DNA from: Limnochordales bacterium
GTDB taxonomy: Bacteria > Bacillota > Limnochordia > Limnochordales > DUMU01
DNA: 64,000 nt
Direction: 5' to 3'
Assembly: GCA_014896315.1 (NCBI GenBank)
Contig: JADBKP010000002.1
Location: 62,001-126,000 of the forward strand
Position numbers and translations under genes: made by a program. Under the pieces are notes generated by a model. That model saw only the letters and a list, made by a program, of their open reading frames with translations, did no database searches and was not told where the DNA came from. Of this stretch, positions 8,543-19,555 are shown piece by piece; positions within the stretch are counted from its first letter, which is position 1; every line of letters begins with the position of its first letter.

Positions 8543-9562
8543 TCACCGCATGACGTAGTTCGGCCGCTCAGGATCAAGATCCAGCTGCGGGAGTATTTCC
8601 AGGAACTTGGCAGTGCCCAGCACGACGCAGGAGACGGGATCGTCGGCAAGATGAACAGGAATCCCCGTCCTCTCGGCGATCAGCTGCGGCAGCCCGGCCA
8701 GCAACGATCCACCACCTGTCAGGACTATGCCTTTGTCCATGATGTCCGCTGCCAGCTCGGGAGGGGTCTGCTCCAGTACCCGGCTGATGCTCTCCAGAAT
8801 GGCCAGAACCGGTTCCTGCAGTGCCTCGTACGCTTCACTGCTGCTGAAGCGAACGGTCCGGGGAAGACCGGTGATCATATCCCGGCCCCGGACCTCCACG
8901 TACTTTTCCTCTTTTGGCGGAAGTGCAGTCCCTACCTGAATCTTGATCTCTTCCGCCGTCCTTTCTCCCACCATGAGGTTATGTACGCGGCGAACATAGC
9001 GGGTGATCGCCTCATCCATGCTATCCCCCGCTATGCGCAACTGCTCGCTCACCACTTCGCCGCCCAGGGAGATCACCGCAATATCGGTAGAGCCGCCACC
9101 AATGTCAACCACCATGTTGCCGCTGGCTTCATGCACGTTCAGACCGGCGCCGATAGCGGCCGCCATCGGCTCGGTGATCAGATACACACGCCGTGCCCCT
9201 GCCTGGTGCGCGGCCTCAACCACCGCCCGCCGTTCGACACTGGTTACGCCGGAAGGAATGCCGATCACTACCCGCAGGCCAAGCAAACGCCGTCGGCCCG
9301 CGACGCGCCGGATGAAAGTCTCAAGCATTTTCTGCGTGACGTCGTAGTCGGCGATAACACCCTCCCGCAACGGCCGGATCGCCACGATGTTTCCAGGAGT
9401 CCGGCCGATCATCTGGCGGGCTTCTTCCCCCACGGCCTGGACCGCCCCGGTCTCCTTGTCGATTGCAACCACCGACGGCTCACGGACCACAATCCCCCGT
9501 CCGCGCACATAGACGAGCACACTGGCGGTACCCAGGTCGATTCCCATCTCCAACCCAAACAT
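8543..9562 (-). CDS. mbl: Rod-shape actin homologue MreB/Mbl
   Basis: A 339-residue bacterial actin that polymerises under the cytoplasmic membrane and guides cell-wall elongation. The phosphate 1 motif GIDLGTASVLVY is at the N-terminus, phosphate 2 reads VVDIGGGSTDIAVISLGG near residue 160, and the adenosine motif is GIVLTGGGSLLAGLP near residue 285. The ATG at 9562 was chosen because GGCGGAGGG lies just upstream and the homologous start MFGLEMGIDLG follows; the longer frame to 9628 adds nonconserved residues. Its location between spoIIID and flgF matches B. subtilis mbl. Confidence 0.95.
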   Translation of the reverse strand: MFGLEMGIDLGTASVLVYVRGRGIVVREPSVVAIDKETGAVQAVGEEARQMIGRTPGNIVAIRPLREGVIADYDVTQKMLETFIRRVAGRRRLLGLRVVIGIPSGVTSVERRAVVEAAHQAGARRVYLITEPMAAAIGAGLNVHEASGNMVVDIGGGSTDIAVISLGGEVVSEQLRIAGDSMDEAITRYVRRVHNLMVGERTAEEIKIQVGTALPPKEEKYVEVRGRDMITGLPRTVRFSSSEAYEALQEPVLAILESISRVLEQTPPELAADIMDKGIVLTGGGSLLAGLPQLIAERTGIPVHLADDPVSCVVLGTAKFLEILPQLDLDPERPNYVMR

Positions 9563-9635
9563 CGATTTCCCTCCGCCCTTTTCCTGAAAGGGCAGTTCGA
9601 CGGGGAGAGAAGGGAATCCTCCCGGCACTCCCTTG

Positions 9636-9896
9636 CTATGAAGCCTTCTTTTCCCGGCGATATTTGCGGCGGGTCGCCTCCCCGCCTCGCAGATGTCGCT
9701 CCGCCTTGTTGTGGTCTAGCACCCGCTTAACCTGGCGGGCCAACTCCTTGCTCACCCGGGGAAGCCGCTCGGTGACATCCTTGTGAACCGTGCTCTTGCT
9801 CACCCCAAAGACGGAAGCCGCCTGTCGGACGGTGGCCTTGTTCTCCACTATATAGGTACTGACTTCCACCACCCGGCGCCGGATGTAATCTCTCAT
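9636..9896 (-). CDS. spoIIID: Sporulation transcription factor SpoIIID
   Basis: An 86-residue DNA-binding protein. The N-terminal RDYIRRRVVEVSTYIVE segment is followed by the helix-turn-helix TVRQAASVFGVSKSTVHKDV (about residues 23-42). A basic C-terminal tail RRKYRREKKAS contacts DNA in the family. It activates and represses mother-cell genes after engulfment begins, working with sigma-E. GAGGGGG lies before the ATG. A putative sigma-E promoter sits about 50 bp upstream at 9947-9980. The size and neighbours match B. subtilis SpoIIID. Confidence 0.96.
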   Translation of the reverse strand: MRDYIRRRVVEVSTYIVENKATVRQAASVFGVSKSTVHKDVTERLPRVSKELARQVKRVLDHNKAERHLRGGEATRRKYRREKKAS

Positions 9897-9946
9897 CGAC
9901 GCGGCCCCCTCGCCGACTGCTGGCTGGCATGCGCAGCCTCTATCGC

Positions 9947-9980
9947 TAGATCTATATGGGCAAGAGGGCCACCCTATTCA
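9947..9980 (-). promoter_or_regulatory. Putative sigma-E promoter of spoIIID
   Basis: On the minus strand the -35 element TGAATAGG is followed by a 14-base spacer and CATATAGATCTA. B. subtilis sigma-E uses a KMATATT-like -35 and a CATA-type -10 with a 13-14-base spacer. The same 12 bases, with the same spacing to an ATA/CTA-type -35, precede spoIVA at 50312-50345. Both genes belong to the sigma-E regulon in B. subtilis. The start of transcription would fall near 9940. Confidence 0.6.
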
Positions 9981-9988
9981 CAGCACAG

Positions 9989-10804
9989 CTACCGCCCGGA
10001 TTCGCCTGCGCTCTCCTGCCCGGCCGGCAGGAGGGGCAGGGGGTCAATATACTCACCTCCAGCTTTGATCGCAAAGAACAGGTAAGGACGACCGTCAGGG
10101 GTTTGCGCAGATCCCGCCCGCCCCAGGATCTCCCCTCCGGTCAGCTCCTGACCCACTTTGACGTTTAGCTGGGCCAGTCCCCCATAGAGAGACTCCACGC
10201 CGTTCCCGTGATCTATTACGACCGTCAGTGAGTTCACCGGATCGTTGAATATGGAACTGACCTTCCCCGCTGCCGCCGCCTTGACCGCCGTGCCCGGAGC
10301 AACCTGAAGGTCAATGCCAGCATGCAGGCGCCAGTCCTGGTAGATCGGATGCTGGAACCACCCGAACTTCTCTTGCACCGGTCCCCGCACCGGCCAGGCC
10401 CAATCGAGCATGGTAGCCTGCACCTGCGGGGTCAACTCGGGGGACACGCTATCGGTGCTCTCTTGGTCGACTTGTCCGACGCTGGTCGCAGCTGTCTGCC
10501 CACCAGACGTCTCCGTGGGAGAAGCTGCGGACTCACCCGGAACCGGCTGGCCTTGCCGGGAACTCAGTTGACCCAGGAAACCAGGTCCGACCGGCGAGGG
10601 AACCCCCTGGTTCAAGATTAGGGCTAAAGCCACAATCACCAGCGCAGCCCCCCCTATCATGCCGAGAGTTACGGGGAAGAAGAAGCGTCGTAACGCCGCC
10701 CCTCCCCGTCTTGCACCAGCAAGCACCCAATGCCCCGAACCGCTGATCTGGCGGGAGAGTCGGCGCCAAAACCCGGTCGTCGGCGCTGACTGCCGTTCCT
10801 TCAT
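9989..10804 (-). CDS. spoIIQ: SpoIIQ-like M23-fold protein with lost zinc site
   Basis: A 271-residue membrane-anchored protein: basic N-terminus, one membrane helix at about residues 41-64, a Ser/Thr/Gln-rich linker, then an M23 (LytM) domain from about residue 136. The first metal motif H161-AGI-D165 is kept, but the HxH motif is replaced by Y241-L-F243 and the YAHL histidine is Gly. It is therefore probably noncatalytic, like B. subtilis SpoIIQ. SpoIIQ is made in the forespore and pairs with mother-cell SpoIIIAH across the septum. Position next to spoIIID supports the name. The ATG at 10804 is preferred over a GTG three codons upstream because of GAGGTGG. A sigma-F-type promoter lies just upstream. 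Confidence 0.85.
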   Translation of the reverse strand: MKERQSAPTTGFWRRLSRQISGSGHWVLAGARRGGAALRRFFFPVTLGMIGGAALVIVALALILNQGVPSPVGPGFLGQLSSRQGQPVPGESAASPTETSGGQTAATSVGQVDQESTDSVSPELTPQVQATMLDWAWPVRGPVQEKFGWFQHPIYQDWRLHAGIDLQVAPGTAVKAAAAGKVSSIFNDPVNSLTVVIDHGNGVESLYGGLAQLNVKVGQELTGGEILGRAGSAQTPDGRPYLFFAIKAGGEYIDPLPLLPAGQESAGESGR

Positions 10805-10823
10805 ACATACCACCTCGCGGCGG

Positions 10824-10854
10824 TATTATGTCCCGCAGCGACCGCAGATTATGC
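10824..10854 (-). promoter_or_regulatory. Putative sigma-F promoter of spoIIQ
   Basis: The minus strand reads GCATA, a 16-base spacer, then GGACATAATA. This fits the B. subtilis sigma-F pattern GYATA-N16-GGNNANANTR at every fixed position. The predicted start leaves only a very short leader before GAGGTGG and the ATG at 10804. spoIIQ is a sigma-F gene in B. subtilis. A weaker sigma-A-like pair (TTTACA, 16 bases, CATAAT; 10848-10875) overlaps it. Confidence 0.65.
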
Positions 10855-10940
10855 AGTACCGGGCAACAGTGTAAAGGGAGGAAATTTAGTCCTTGAGACG
10901 AAGTGTTGAAAAGTACACTACTTGTAGGAGGGGCAGAAGA

Positions 10941-12200
10941 ATGAAGTTGAGAAATGTGCACAAGCAAGTGCTTATGATTGGCCTCTGCCTTCTGGTCATG
11001 CTCGGCGTCTGGTTGTCGGCGGTACGGGCGGCCACCGTTAACCTGACGTTTGCCGGGCGTATGGGCCCTACTGAGCTCGCGACCTATGAGAAGTTGTTGA
11101 GAGAGTATGAGGCGAAGAACCCGGGCGTCAAGATCAGGATCGAAAACTACAGCGCTTCCGAGTACGACAACAAGATCCTCGTCGAGATGGCCGCCGGCAC
11201 CCCTCCCGATGTTATGTACATTCACTATAGCCGCTTTCCTCAGTATGCCAAGTCGGGGGCTCTTTTCGACCTTACCCCCTTCATTGAGAGAGACAAGTTC
11301 GACCTGGACCAGTTCTTCCCCGCCACCCGGATGCAGTTGAAGTACAAGGGGAAGGAAGGCCTGGGCATCCCGCGGGAGACCAGCAGCATCGTCCTTTTCT
11401 ACAACCAGGACATGTTTGACGAGTTCGGCCTCGCCTACCCGAACAAGGATTGGACTTACGACACGACGCTTGAGGTCGCCCGCAAGCTCTCCAAGGATCT
11501 CAACAACGACGGCACCAATGATACGTGGGGCATTTTGGCACCCTGGCAGTGGTTCCAGAGGGTGAACGTAGTCTGGGCCTTCGGCGGCTCAATCCTCAAC
11601 GCGGACTATACCGCCTTCACTATGAACCAGGCTCCCGCAGTGAAAGCTATCCAATGGATTGCAGACCTGATCTGGAAGCACAAGGTATCGCCCCAGGTTG
11701 GGACGTCCAGCTTCACCTTCACAAGAGGAAATGTAGGCATGTTCTACGCCGGCTATTGGGATATCGGATACCACAAAGGCAACAATTTTATCTGGGATGC
11801 AGCCATGCTGCCCTCCGGCCCGGCGGGTCGCTATGTCCGCACGGGAACGGGGGGATACGCCATTCCAGCCGGCTCGAAGAATAAGGAAGAAGCCTGGAAA
11901 CTTCTCAAGTACCTGGCCAGCTACGAAGCGATGGTAGCTATCGGCGAGACGGGCGTCGCCATCCCGGCCCATCTCCAGGCCGCCCTCCATCCCTCGGTGA
12001 TCGGCGGCTACCCGAAGAACCGCCGGGTCTTTGTTGAGTCGCTCCAGTTTGGCCGCATCGACCCGGTCACGACGGTGTGGAACGAGATGAATGCCGCCCT
12101 CGACAAGGCACTTGCACCAGTATGGGCGGGAAGGGAAGACGCGCAACATGCACTGTCGGCAGTCGAACCTACCATCAACGCCCTTCTGAAGCAGCAGTAA
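10941..12200 (+). CDS. Extracellular sugar-binding protein of an ABC importer (orphan)
   Basis: A 419-residue family 1 extracellular solute-binding protein. A Sec signal peptide covers about residues 1-32 with an AVRA cleavage site and no lipobox cysteine, so the product should be soluble in the periplasm. Downstream are family features such as YEAKNPGVKI, AAGTPPDVMYIH, LPSGPAGR and KEEAWKLLKYLAS. It probably delivers a mono- or oligosaccharide to an ABC permease. No permease or ATPase gene is nearby: spoIIQ is divergent and the atp operon convergent. The ATG at 10941 is preferred over an upstream start because GGAGGGG lies seven to ten bases before it. Confidence 0.88.
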   Translation: MKLRNVHKQVLMIGLCLLVMLGVWLSAVRAATVNLTFAGRMGPTELATYEKLLREYEAKNPGVKIRIENYSASEYDNKILVEMAAGTPPDVMYIHYSRFPQYAKSGALFDLTPFIERDKFDLDQFFPATRMQLKYKGKEGLGIPRETSSIVLFYNQDMFDEFGLAYPNKDWTYDTTLEVARKLSKDLNNDGTNDTWGILAPWQWFQRVNVVWAFGGSILNADYTAFTMNQAPAVKAIQWIADLIWKHKVSPQVGTSSFTFTRGNVGMFYAGYWDIGYHKGNNFIWDAAMLPSGPAGRYVRTGTGGYAIPAGSKNKEEAWKLLKYLASYEAMVAIGETGVAIPAHLQAALHPSVIGGYPKNRRVFVESLQFGRIDPVTTVWNEMNAALDKALAPVWAGREDAQHALSAVEPTINALLKQQ

Positions 12201-12238
12201 CACCGGCCGGCGAAGTACTGAGCCGGTGCATGAAACGT

Positions 12239-12279
12239 GAGAAAAAGGCGGCAGTGCTGCGGGACTCCGCCTTTTTCTC
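12239..12279. terminator. Bidirectional intrinsic terminator between binding protein gene and atpC
   Basis: A perfect 13-bp stem GAGAAAAAGGCGG (12239-12251) pairs with CCGCCTTTTTCTC (12267-12279) around a 15-base loop. The A-rich and T-rich flanks of the stem make it work on both strands, ending the binding-protein transcript and the atp operon. Confidence 0.85.
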
Positions 12280-12322
12280 CTTTTCTAGCAACCTCTCTAC
12301 CAGCCCGTTGCCGGTTGCTGGT

Positions 12323-12807
12323 TCACTGCTCGCCCAGATGTCGCTCTCCGGGAGCAAAGGCCCCTTCGTCCCTTGCCTCCTTACCGTACACGGCCCGCAG
12401 CCGGGCCAGTGCCCTGCGCATAGCCATCTCGGCCCGGGCCACATCCACCTGCCAATCCCACCGCCGCAGCCGCTCTTCGGCCCTCTCCAGGGCCGCCCGC
12501 GCCCGCCCGACGTCGATCTCCTCCGGCAGTTCAGCCGCATCCGCCAGCACCCGTACGTGGTTCTCCGCCACTTCCGCCAGGCCACCGCTGACTGCCATCC
12601 GCGCCTTTTCCCTGCCCTTCGGCCCGTACAGCAAGACCCCAGGAGCCAGCCCCGCCACAAGCGGTGCGTGCCCGGACATAATCCCCAGGTAACCATCGAG
12701 AGCCGGCAAGAGAACCGATTCGACCCGTTGCCGCAGGACAGTACGGCCGGGCGTTATAACCTCGAGCAGTAGCCCACCTGCGGCATCCGCCTCAGCTTTG
12801 GTCACCA

Positions 12808-12808
<1 letters not shown>
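12323..12808 (-). CDS. atpC: F1F0 ATP synthase epsilon subunit
   Basis: A 161-residue subunit of the central stalk. The N-terminal beta-sandwich shows LLLEVITPGRTVLRQRVESVLLPALDGYLGI (residues about 13-43, family GxxGxLxIL-like GIMSGHAPLVAGL follows). The C-terminal helical hairpin is Ala/Arg/Glu-rich and somewhat extended. It couples rotation to catalysis and can inhibit ATP hydrolysis. Its ATG overlaps the atpD stop as TGATG, so it is the coupled last gene of the operon; the terminator at 12239-12279 follows. Confidence 0.93.
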
Positions 12809-15160
<2,352 letters not shown>

Positions 15161-15184
15161 GCCCGACAGTTACCTCCCCGGGAA

Positions 15185-16807
15185 TCAACGACCGGTGCCG
15201 GTCTTGAGCGCCCCACCCGTGCCCGCATGGGCCGATCCCGTCTGCCCGGCGACCCCCTGGCGAGATGAGCCCACCCCGGCCTCTCCCGCCAGCTGATGGG
15301 CCCGGACAAAGTTGGCTTTGAAGCTCTTGACCGCCGCGGCCAACCGCTCCCACAGATCATCGTCGAAGGCCTTTTTCTCCTCAAGTTCCCGGACCAGATC
15401 AGCCTGGGAAGAGTGCATGTACTCCAGGAACTGCCGTTCAAACGGCCGCACCAGCTCTACGGGAAGGTCATCAAGAAAGCCGTTGACACCCACGAAGATG
15501 GCCATAACCTCGTCAACCACCGGCATGGGCTGGTACTGATCCTGTTTGAGAATCTCAACCAGCCGCTCGCCCCGAATGAGCCGGGCTCTCGTCGCCCGAT
15601 CCAGTTCTGAGCCGAACTGGGCAAAGGCCGCAAGTTCCCGGTACTGGGAAAGGTCCAGCCGCAGGCTACCCGCCACCTGCTTCATCATCTTGACCTGAGC
15701 ATCGCCGCCCACACGGGACACGGAACGCCCCACGTTTATGGCAGGACGCACCCCGGCGTAAAAGAGGTCGGTCTCCAGGTAGATCTGCCCGTCGGTGATG
15801 GAGATGACATTGGTTGGAATATAGGCCGAGATATCTCCGGCCTGGGTCTCCACGATGGGCAACGCGGTTAGAGAACCGCCCCCCAGCTCGTCACTGAGTT
15901 TCGCCGCCCTCTCCAGCAAGCGCGAGTGCAGGTAGAAGATATCACCCGGGAACGCCTCCCGGCCGGGGGGACGGCGCAAGAGCAGCGAGATCTCGCGATA
16001 GGCCGCGGCATGCTTGGTCAGGTCGTCATAGACTACCAGCGCGTGCCGGCCACTGAACATGAACTCCTCTCCCATAGCGCAACCGGCGTAAGGAGCGATG
16101 TAGAGCAGGGGTGCGGGGTCGGCAGCCGTGGCGGCTACCACGATGGTATAGTCCATAGCGCCGTGCTCGCGCAGCACCTCGACCACTCCGGCCACCGTCG
16201 AGGCTTTCTGGCCGATGGCCACATAGATGCAGATAACATCCTGGCCCTTCTGGTTGAGGATTGTATCGATGGCCAGGGCGGTCTTGCCTGTCTGGCGATC
16301 GCCGATGATCAATTCCCGCTGGCCGCGTCCGATAGGGGTCATGGCATCGATGGCTTTCAACCCTGTTTGCAACGGCTGGTGAACTCCGCGCCGTTCGATC
16401 ACTCCCGGCGCCTTCCGCTCCAGAGGACGGCGACGGGTTGCCTTCACCGGACCACGCCCGTCCAGCGGCTCACCCAGGGGATTGACGACCCGGCCTATCA
16501 ATTCATCACCCACCGGTACCTCGATTACCCGACCGGTCCGCCGAACCTCGTCCCCCTCCTTCAAATGCTGATACGGTCCAAACAGGATGACGCCAATCTC
16601 ATCCTCTTCCAGGTTAAGCGCGACACCCATCAAGCCGCCGGGGAACAGCAGAAGCTCACCGGCCATGACCTTCCGCAAGCCGTAAACCCGGGCGATTCCG
16701 TCGCCTACCTGAATAACGGTCCCGATGTCTTCGACCGCGAGCGACGGCCGAAACTCTTCTATCTCCCGGCGCAGAACCGCGCTTATCTCATCAGGCTTGA
16801 TCGCCAT
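15185..16807 (-). CDS. atpA: F1F0 ATP synthase alpha subunit with extended C-terminus
   Basis: A 540-residue nucleotide-binding, noncatalytic subunit. The P-loop [15 protein letters not shown] is near residue 170; [19 protein letters not shown] and [14 protein letters not shown] mark the C-terminal part. The ATG at 16807 ([12 protein letters not shown]) has GGAGGG nine bases upstream; a GTG two codons earlier is too close. About 30 Gly/Ala/Ser-rich residues after the last conserved helix ([14 protein letters not shown] onward) are not typical of the family. Confidence 0.97.
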   Translation of the reverse strand: MAIKPDEISAVLRREIEEFRPSLAVEDIGTVIQVGDGIARVYGLRKVMAGELLLFPGGLMGVALNLEEDEIGVILFGPYQHLKEGDEVRRTGRVIEVPVGDELIGRVVNPLGEPLDGRGPVKATRRRPLERKAPGVIERRGVHQPLQTGLKAIDAMTPIGRGQRELIIGDRQTGKTALAIDTILNQKGQDVICIYVAIGQKASTVAGVVEVLREHGAMDYTIVVAATAADPAPLLYIAPYAGCAMGEEFMFSGRHALVVYDDLTKHAAAYREISLLLRRPPGREAFPGDIFYLHSRLLERAAKLSDELGGGSLTALPIVETQAGDISAYIPTNVISITDGQIYLETDLFYAGVRPAINVGRSVSRVGGDAQVKMMKQVAGSLRLDLSQYRELAAFAQFGSELDRATRARLIRGERLVEILKQDQYQPMPVVDEVMAIFVGVNGFLDDLPVELVRPFERQFLEYMHSSQADLVRELEEKKAFDDDLWERLAAAVKSFKANFVRAHQLAGEAGVGSSRQGVAGQTGSAHAGTGGALKTGTGR

Positions 16808-16831
16808 CCCCACATTCCCTCCAGGTAGAAA

Positions 16832-17407
16832 CTAAAGAGGGCTGCCCGCGTCCGCAAGTGAACCGTTCATGCCGGCCCTCAGCATCTTCTCTTCTAGCTG
16901 CCGCAAGCGTGACCGGACGCTGCCATCGATAATTAAATCTTCGATCTGCACTCGTACCCCGCCCAGCAACGAGTGGTCCACCACGGGCCGTAGCCGCACC
17001 CGCCTACCGGTAAAGCTCTCCAGTCCTCCCCGAATCTGCTCCAGTTCATCAGCACCGAGCGGCCGGGCAGAGTATATCTCTGCTTCGACCTCCTGTCGCG
17101 CCTCTACCGCCATCTGTCGATAGACGGAGGCGATCGTGGGCAGAAGACGCTGCCGCCTGTGCCGAAGAACCAGCTTGAGGAAGGACAGAGTGAGTGAATC
17201 GACATGCGGCCCGAACACTCTCTCCAGGACCTGCATCCTTTGCTCAAGGGGAATGCGGATATCGGCCAGGAAAAGGCGCCACTCTTCTATCGCCAGGGTC
17301 CCCACGAAAGACTCCAGATCCTGCTCCACCCGCTCCAACAGTCCCCGGGCGCGCGCCGCTTCGACCAGGGCCCGCGCGTACTGCTTTGCCAGGCGTACCT
17401 CTTTCAT
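16832..17407 (-). CDS. atpH: F1F0 ATP synthase delta subunit
   Basis: A 191-residue peripheral-stalk subunit that ties the b subunits to the top of F1. The N-terminal AKQYARALVEAARARG helix and the C-terminal VDHSLLGGVRVQIEDLIIDGSVRSRLRQL block are the family signature. The ATG at 17407 overlaps the atpF stop (TGATG); the GTG one codon earlier is an alternative. Confidence 0.95.
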   Translation of the reverse strand: MKEVRLAKQYARALVEAARARGLLERVEQDLESFVGTLAIEEWRLFLADIRIPLEQRMQVLERVFGPHVDSLTLSFLKLVLRHRRQRLLPTIASVYRQMAVEARQEVEAEIYSARPLGADELEQIRGGLESFTGRRVRLRPVVDHSLLGGVRVQIEDLIIDGSVRSRLRQLEEKMLRAGMNGSLADAGSPL

Positions 17408-17991
17408 CACTGGCCCTCCACCTTGTCTCCTGCGGTCTGGCCGTTCCGCCCCTCCTCGGCCACTGCCAGTGCCCTGACCTTGCGCTCTTCCATATCAGCC
17501 AGCTGGCCGATAAACTCGCTCACCAATCGCCGATCGTCGGCAGCAGAGAGCTGACGACCGATAACCCGGGAGGCAGCCATCAGGGCAAGCTCTACCGCCT
17601 CTTCCCGCAGCTCGCGCAGAGCCTTCTCCTTTTCCTCGCCAATCTCGCGGCGAGCACGATCAAGCAGCTTTTCTGCCTCTGTAGCTGCTGCCTGTAGCCG
17701 CTCCTCCCGCAGGCGCTCCGCGTCGTGCAACGCCTTGCTCACGATCTCCTGCGCCTGCGCCTCGGCAGCCGCCATTTTCCCCTCATACTCCCGCAACAGG
17801 CTGGTCGCCTGGTCCTGCTGGCGCTTGGCCGCCTCCAGCGTCTCCCGGACTGCCCTTTCGCGTTTTTCCAGAATCTCGCTGACCGGCTTGAAGAGGAACC
17901 GCGACAGCAGCCACATTACCACGAGCACGTTGAGAGCGGTGAAAAGGAAGGTCCACAGATTCAGTTGAACCGGACCTATTTGAAGCATCAC
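17407..17991 (-). CDS. atpF: F1F0 ATP synthase b subunit
   Basis: A 194-residue peripheral-stalk protein. One N-terminal membrane helix (about residues 10-30, LWTFLFTALNVLVVMWLLSRF) is followed by a long charged coiled coil with the RERAVRETLEAAKRQQDQA repeat pattern and a DRRLVSEFIGQL C-terminus. It holds the stator against rotation. A 182-bp gap to atpE upstream (17992-18173) shows no gene. Confidence 0.95.
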   Translation of the reverse strand: MMLQIGPVQLNLWTFLFTALNVLVVMWLLSRFLFKPVSEILEKRERAVRETLEAAKRQQDQATSLLREYEGKMAAAEAQAQEIVSKALHDAERLREERLQAAATEAEKLLDRARREIGEEKEKALRELREEAVELALMAASRVIGRQLSAADDRRLVSEFIGQLADMEERKVRALAVAEEGRNGQTAGDKVEGQ

Positions 17992-18173
17992 AACTAGACC
18001 TCCTGCCCGGGAAACACCACCTCGTTCATCCGCATTAAGACGCGCACCCTGCAGGCCCCGGGGCCGGCCTGAATTCTGTCACCGGGGAGGATGATGCCCA
18101 GTTAGCCCCACCGGCACCCACACCGGCACAGCCACCCGCTCACCATCTGCTCCCCGGTGACTGATCCTCTCGG

Positions 18174-18389
18174 TCAAATCTTTATCCAAAGCAGCAGGGC
18201 GATGACGAACGAGAAGAGCGTCAAAGCCTCCATAAACGCCAGTGGCAGAACAAGGCTGCCTCGGATATCGGCGGCCGCCTCCGGTTGACGGGCCATGCCA
18301 TCCATCGCACGGCTTGCCGTCCAGGCCTGCGACAGCGCCGACGCCATGGCCGGAAGCACCATAGTAAGTGCTGCTGCAAAGTATTCCAT
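18174..18389 (-). CDS. atpE: F1F0 ATP synthase c subunit
   Basis: A 71-residue proteolipid of two membrane helices joined by the polar loop ARQPEA (residues 33-38). The ion-carrying carboxylate is E54 in [11 protein letters not shown]21 of helix 1 matches the glutamine of Na+-binding c subunits, but the residue after E54 is Ala55 where Na+ types have Ser/Thr, so proton coupling is more likely. The ATG at 18389 was chosen because GGAGGTGA lies seven bases upstream; the longer frame adds eight nonconserved residues. Confidence 0.95.
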   Translation of the reverse strand: MEYFAAALTMVLPAMASALSQAWTASRAMDGMARQPEAAADIRGSLVLPLAFMEALTLFSFVIALLLWIKI

Positions 18390-18463
18390 AGCGAACTCAC
18401 CTCCCCCCGGCAACTCCCTCGCCGCGGTTACCCGGGCCGGAAACCTTAACTAAAACTAGGCCT

Positions 18464-19147
18464 TTAGTGCTGCTCCTCCACAGCCTCAGCAATATACGTA
18501 GCTGTGAGAGTAGTAAAGACAAAGGCCTGGATGAAGCCAAAGATCAACCCCAGTAGCATAATGGGTACCGGAACCAAAAGCGGGATCAGGGCAGCAAAAG
18601 CACCAACCACGAGCTCTTCTCCGAAAAGATTTCCGAAAAGACGGAGTGCCAGCGAGAAGGGCCTGACCACCTGCTCGATCAGATTCATTATCACCATGGG
18701 TGGAAAAGGTTTGAAAAACCGCCCGACATACCTGCGGAAACCCAGTTCCCGGATGGCGACAACCTGAACGGCAATGATCGCCGTCACAGCCAAACCCGCG
18801 GTAACACTCAGATCGGAAGTGGGAGGAATAACTCCCGGAATGAACCAGGCAAAATTAAGGAAAAGTATGAATACAAAAAATGTGCCAATTACCGGAAGGA
18901 ATTTGCGCCCGTGCCTACCCATCAGGGGATCGGTTATGCCCCAGATGAACTCCACCAGCAACTCCAGCAGCGTCTGAGCCCCCCGCGGCATAAAACTCAG
19001 CCTCCGCGTGAGAAGCCACAACAGCACTGCCAGGAGAATCATGGCCGCCCACATGTTCACGATAGAACTGGTAATCTGGACCGGTCCTATCTGAAATACT
19101 GTATGCGGCTCAACTTCCTCGAGAAGGTGAGCCAGCCTCTCTTCCAA
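18464..19147 (-). CDS. atpB: F1F0 ATP synthase a subunit
   Basis: A 227-residue polytopic membrane protein that forms the ion half-channels against the c-ring. The essential arginine is in SLALRLFGNLFGEE (about residue 165), and the last helices contain GFIQAFVFTTLTATYIAEA. It starts with TTG, preceded by GGGGGTGAAGG. The order atpB-E-F-H-A-G-D-C is the standard bacterial one. Confidence 0.96.
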   Translation of the reverse strand: MEERLAHLLEEVEPHTVFQIGPVQITSSIVNMWAAMILLAVLLWLLTRRLSFMPRGAQTLLELLVEFIWGITDPLMGRHGRKFLPVIGTFFVFILFLNFAWFIPGVIPPTSDLSVTAGLAVTAIIAVQVVAIRELGFRRYVGRFFKPFPPMVIMNLIEQVVRPFSLALRLFGNLFGEELVVGAFAALIPLLVPVPIMLLGLIFGFIQAFVFTTLTATYIAEAVEEQH

Positions 19148-19156
19148 GGTATACCT

Positions 19157-19555
19157 TCACCCCCGGCTTTGCCGCCCCGGTAGCCCGGCCATATAACCAA
19201 GGCTTTCGCTCACCAGGGCAAGCAGCACGCCCATCAGAAACTCCACTCCCGCTGGCAGAGCAGCAAGCAAAGCCGCCATTCCCAGCAGCGTCCGCCCGAA
19301 TGAAACAAGGAGTATGCGCCGCGTCCCGGCGGCGATGGGCAACTGCTCTGCCTTCCGCACCGCCCGTTGCATGGCATAATAGTTGAACAGCGCCAAAGGA
19401 GCCCCGGCCGCAATCCCGGCAGCCGTCATACCATATCCGGCGACAAGGGCCACCGCGGCGGCAACCACCAGAGTACCGAAGATGACTGCCAGACGCCTAT
19501 TTGTCAACCGACCCGCCGGCCTGGTCACCTGTGCCGGGTTCTTTCCGGTTCTCAC
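19157..19555 (-). CDS. atpI: ATP synthase subunit I family protein
   Basis: A 132-residue membrane protein with four predicted helices, the pattern of ATP synthase subunit I: an N-terminal RLAVIFGTLVVAAAVALVAGY helix and a NYYAMQRAVRKAE loop. It is thought to help assemble the c-ring. The GTG start at 19555 lies 59 bp inside atpZ; internal GTG/TTG codons near the overlap end are alternative starts. It lies directly upstream of atpB, as atpI does in other operons. Confidence 0.8.
   Translation of the reverse strand: MRTGKNPAQVTRPAGRLTNRRLAVIFGTLVVAAAVALVAGYGMTAAGIAAGAPLALFNYYAMQRAVRKAEQLPIAAGTRRILLVSFGRTLLGMAALLAALPAGVEFLMGVLLALVSESLGYMAGLPGRQSRG

Noticed and set aside
7462..9730. Long plus-strand frames (7462-8415 and 8339-9730) opposite flgF and mbl
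   Set aside because: They are shadows of high-GC coding sequence; the minus strand encodes conserved proteins.
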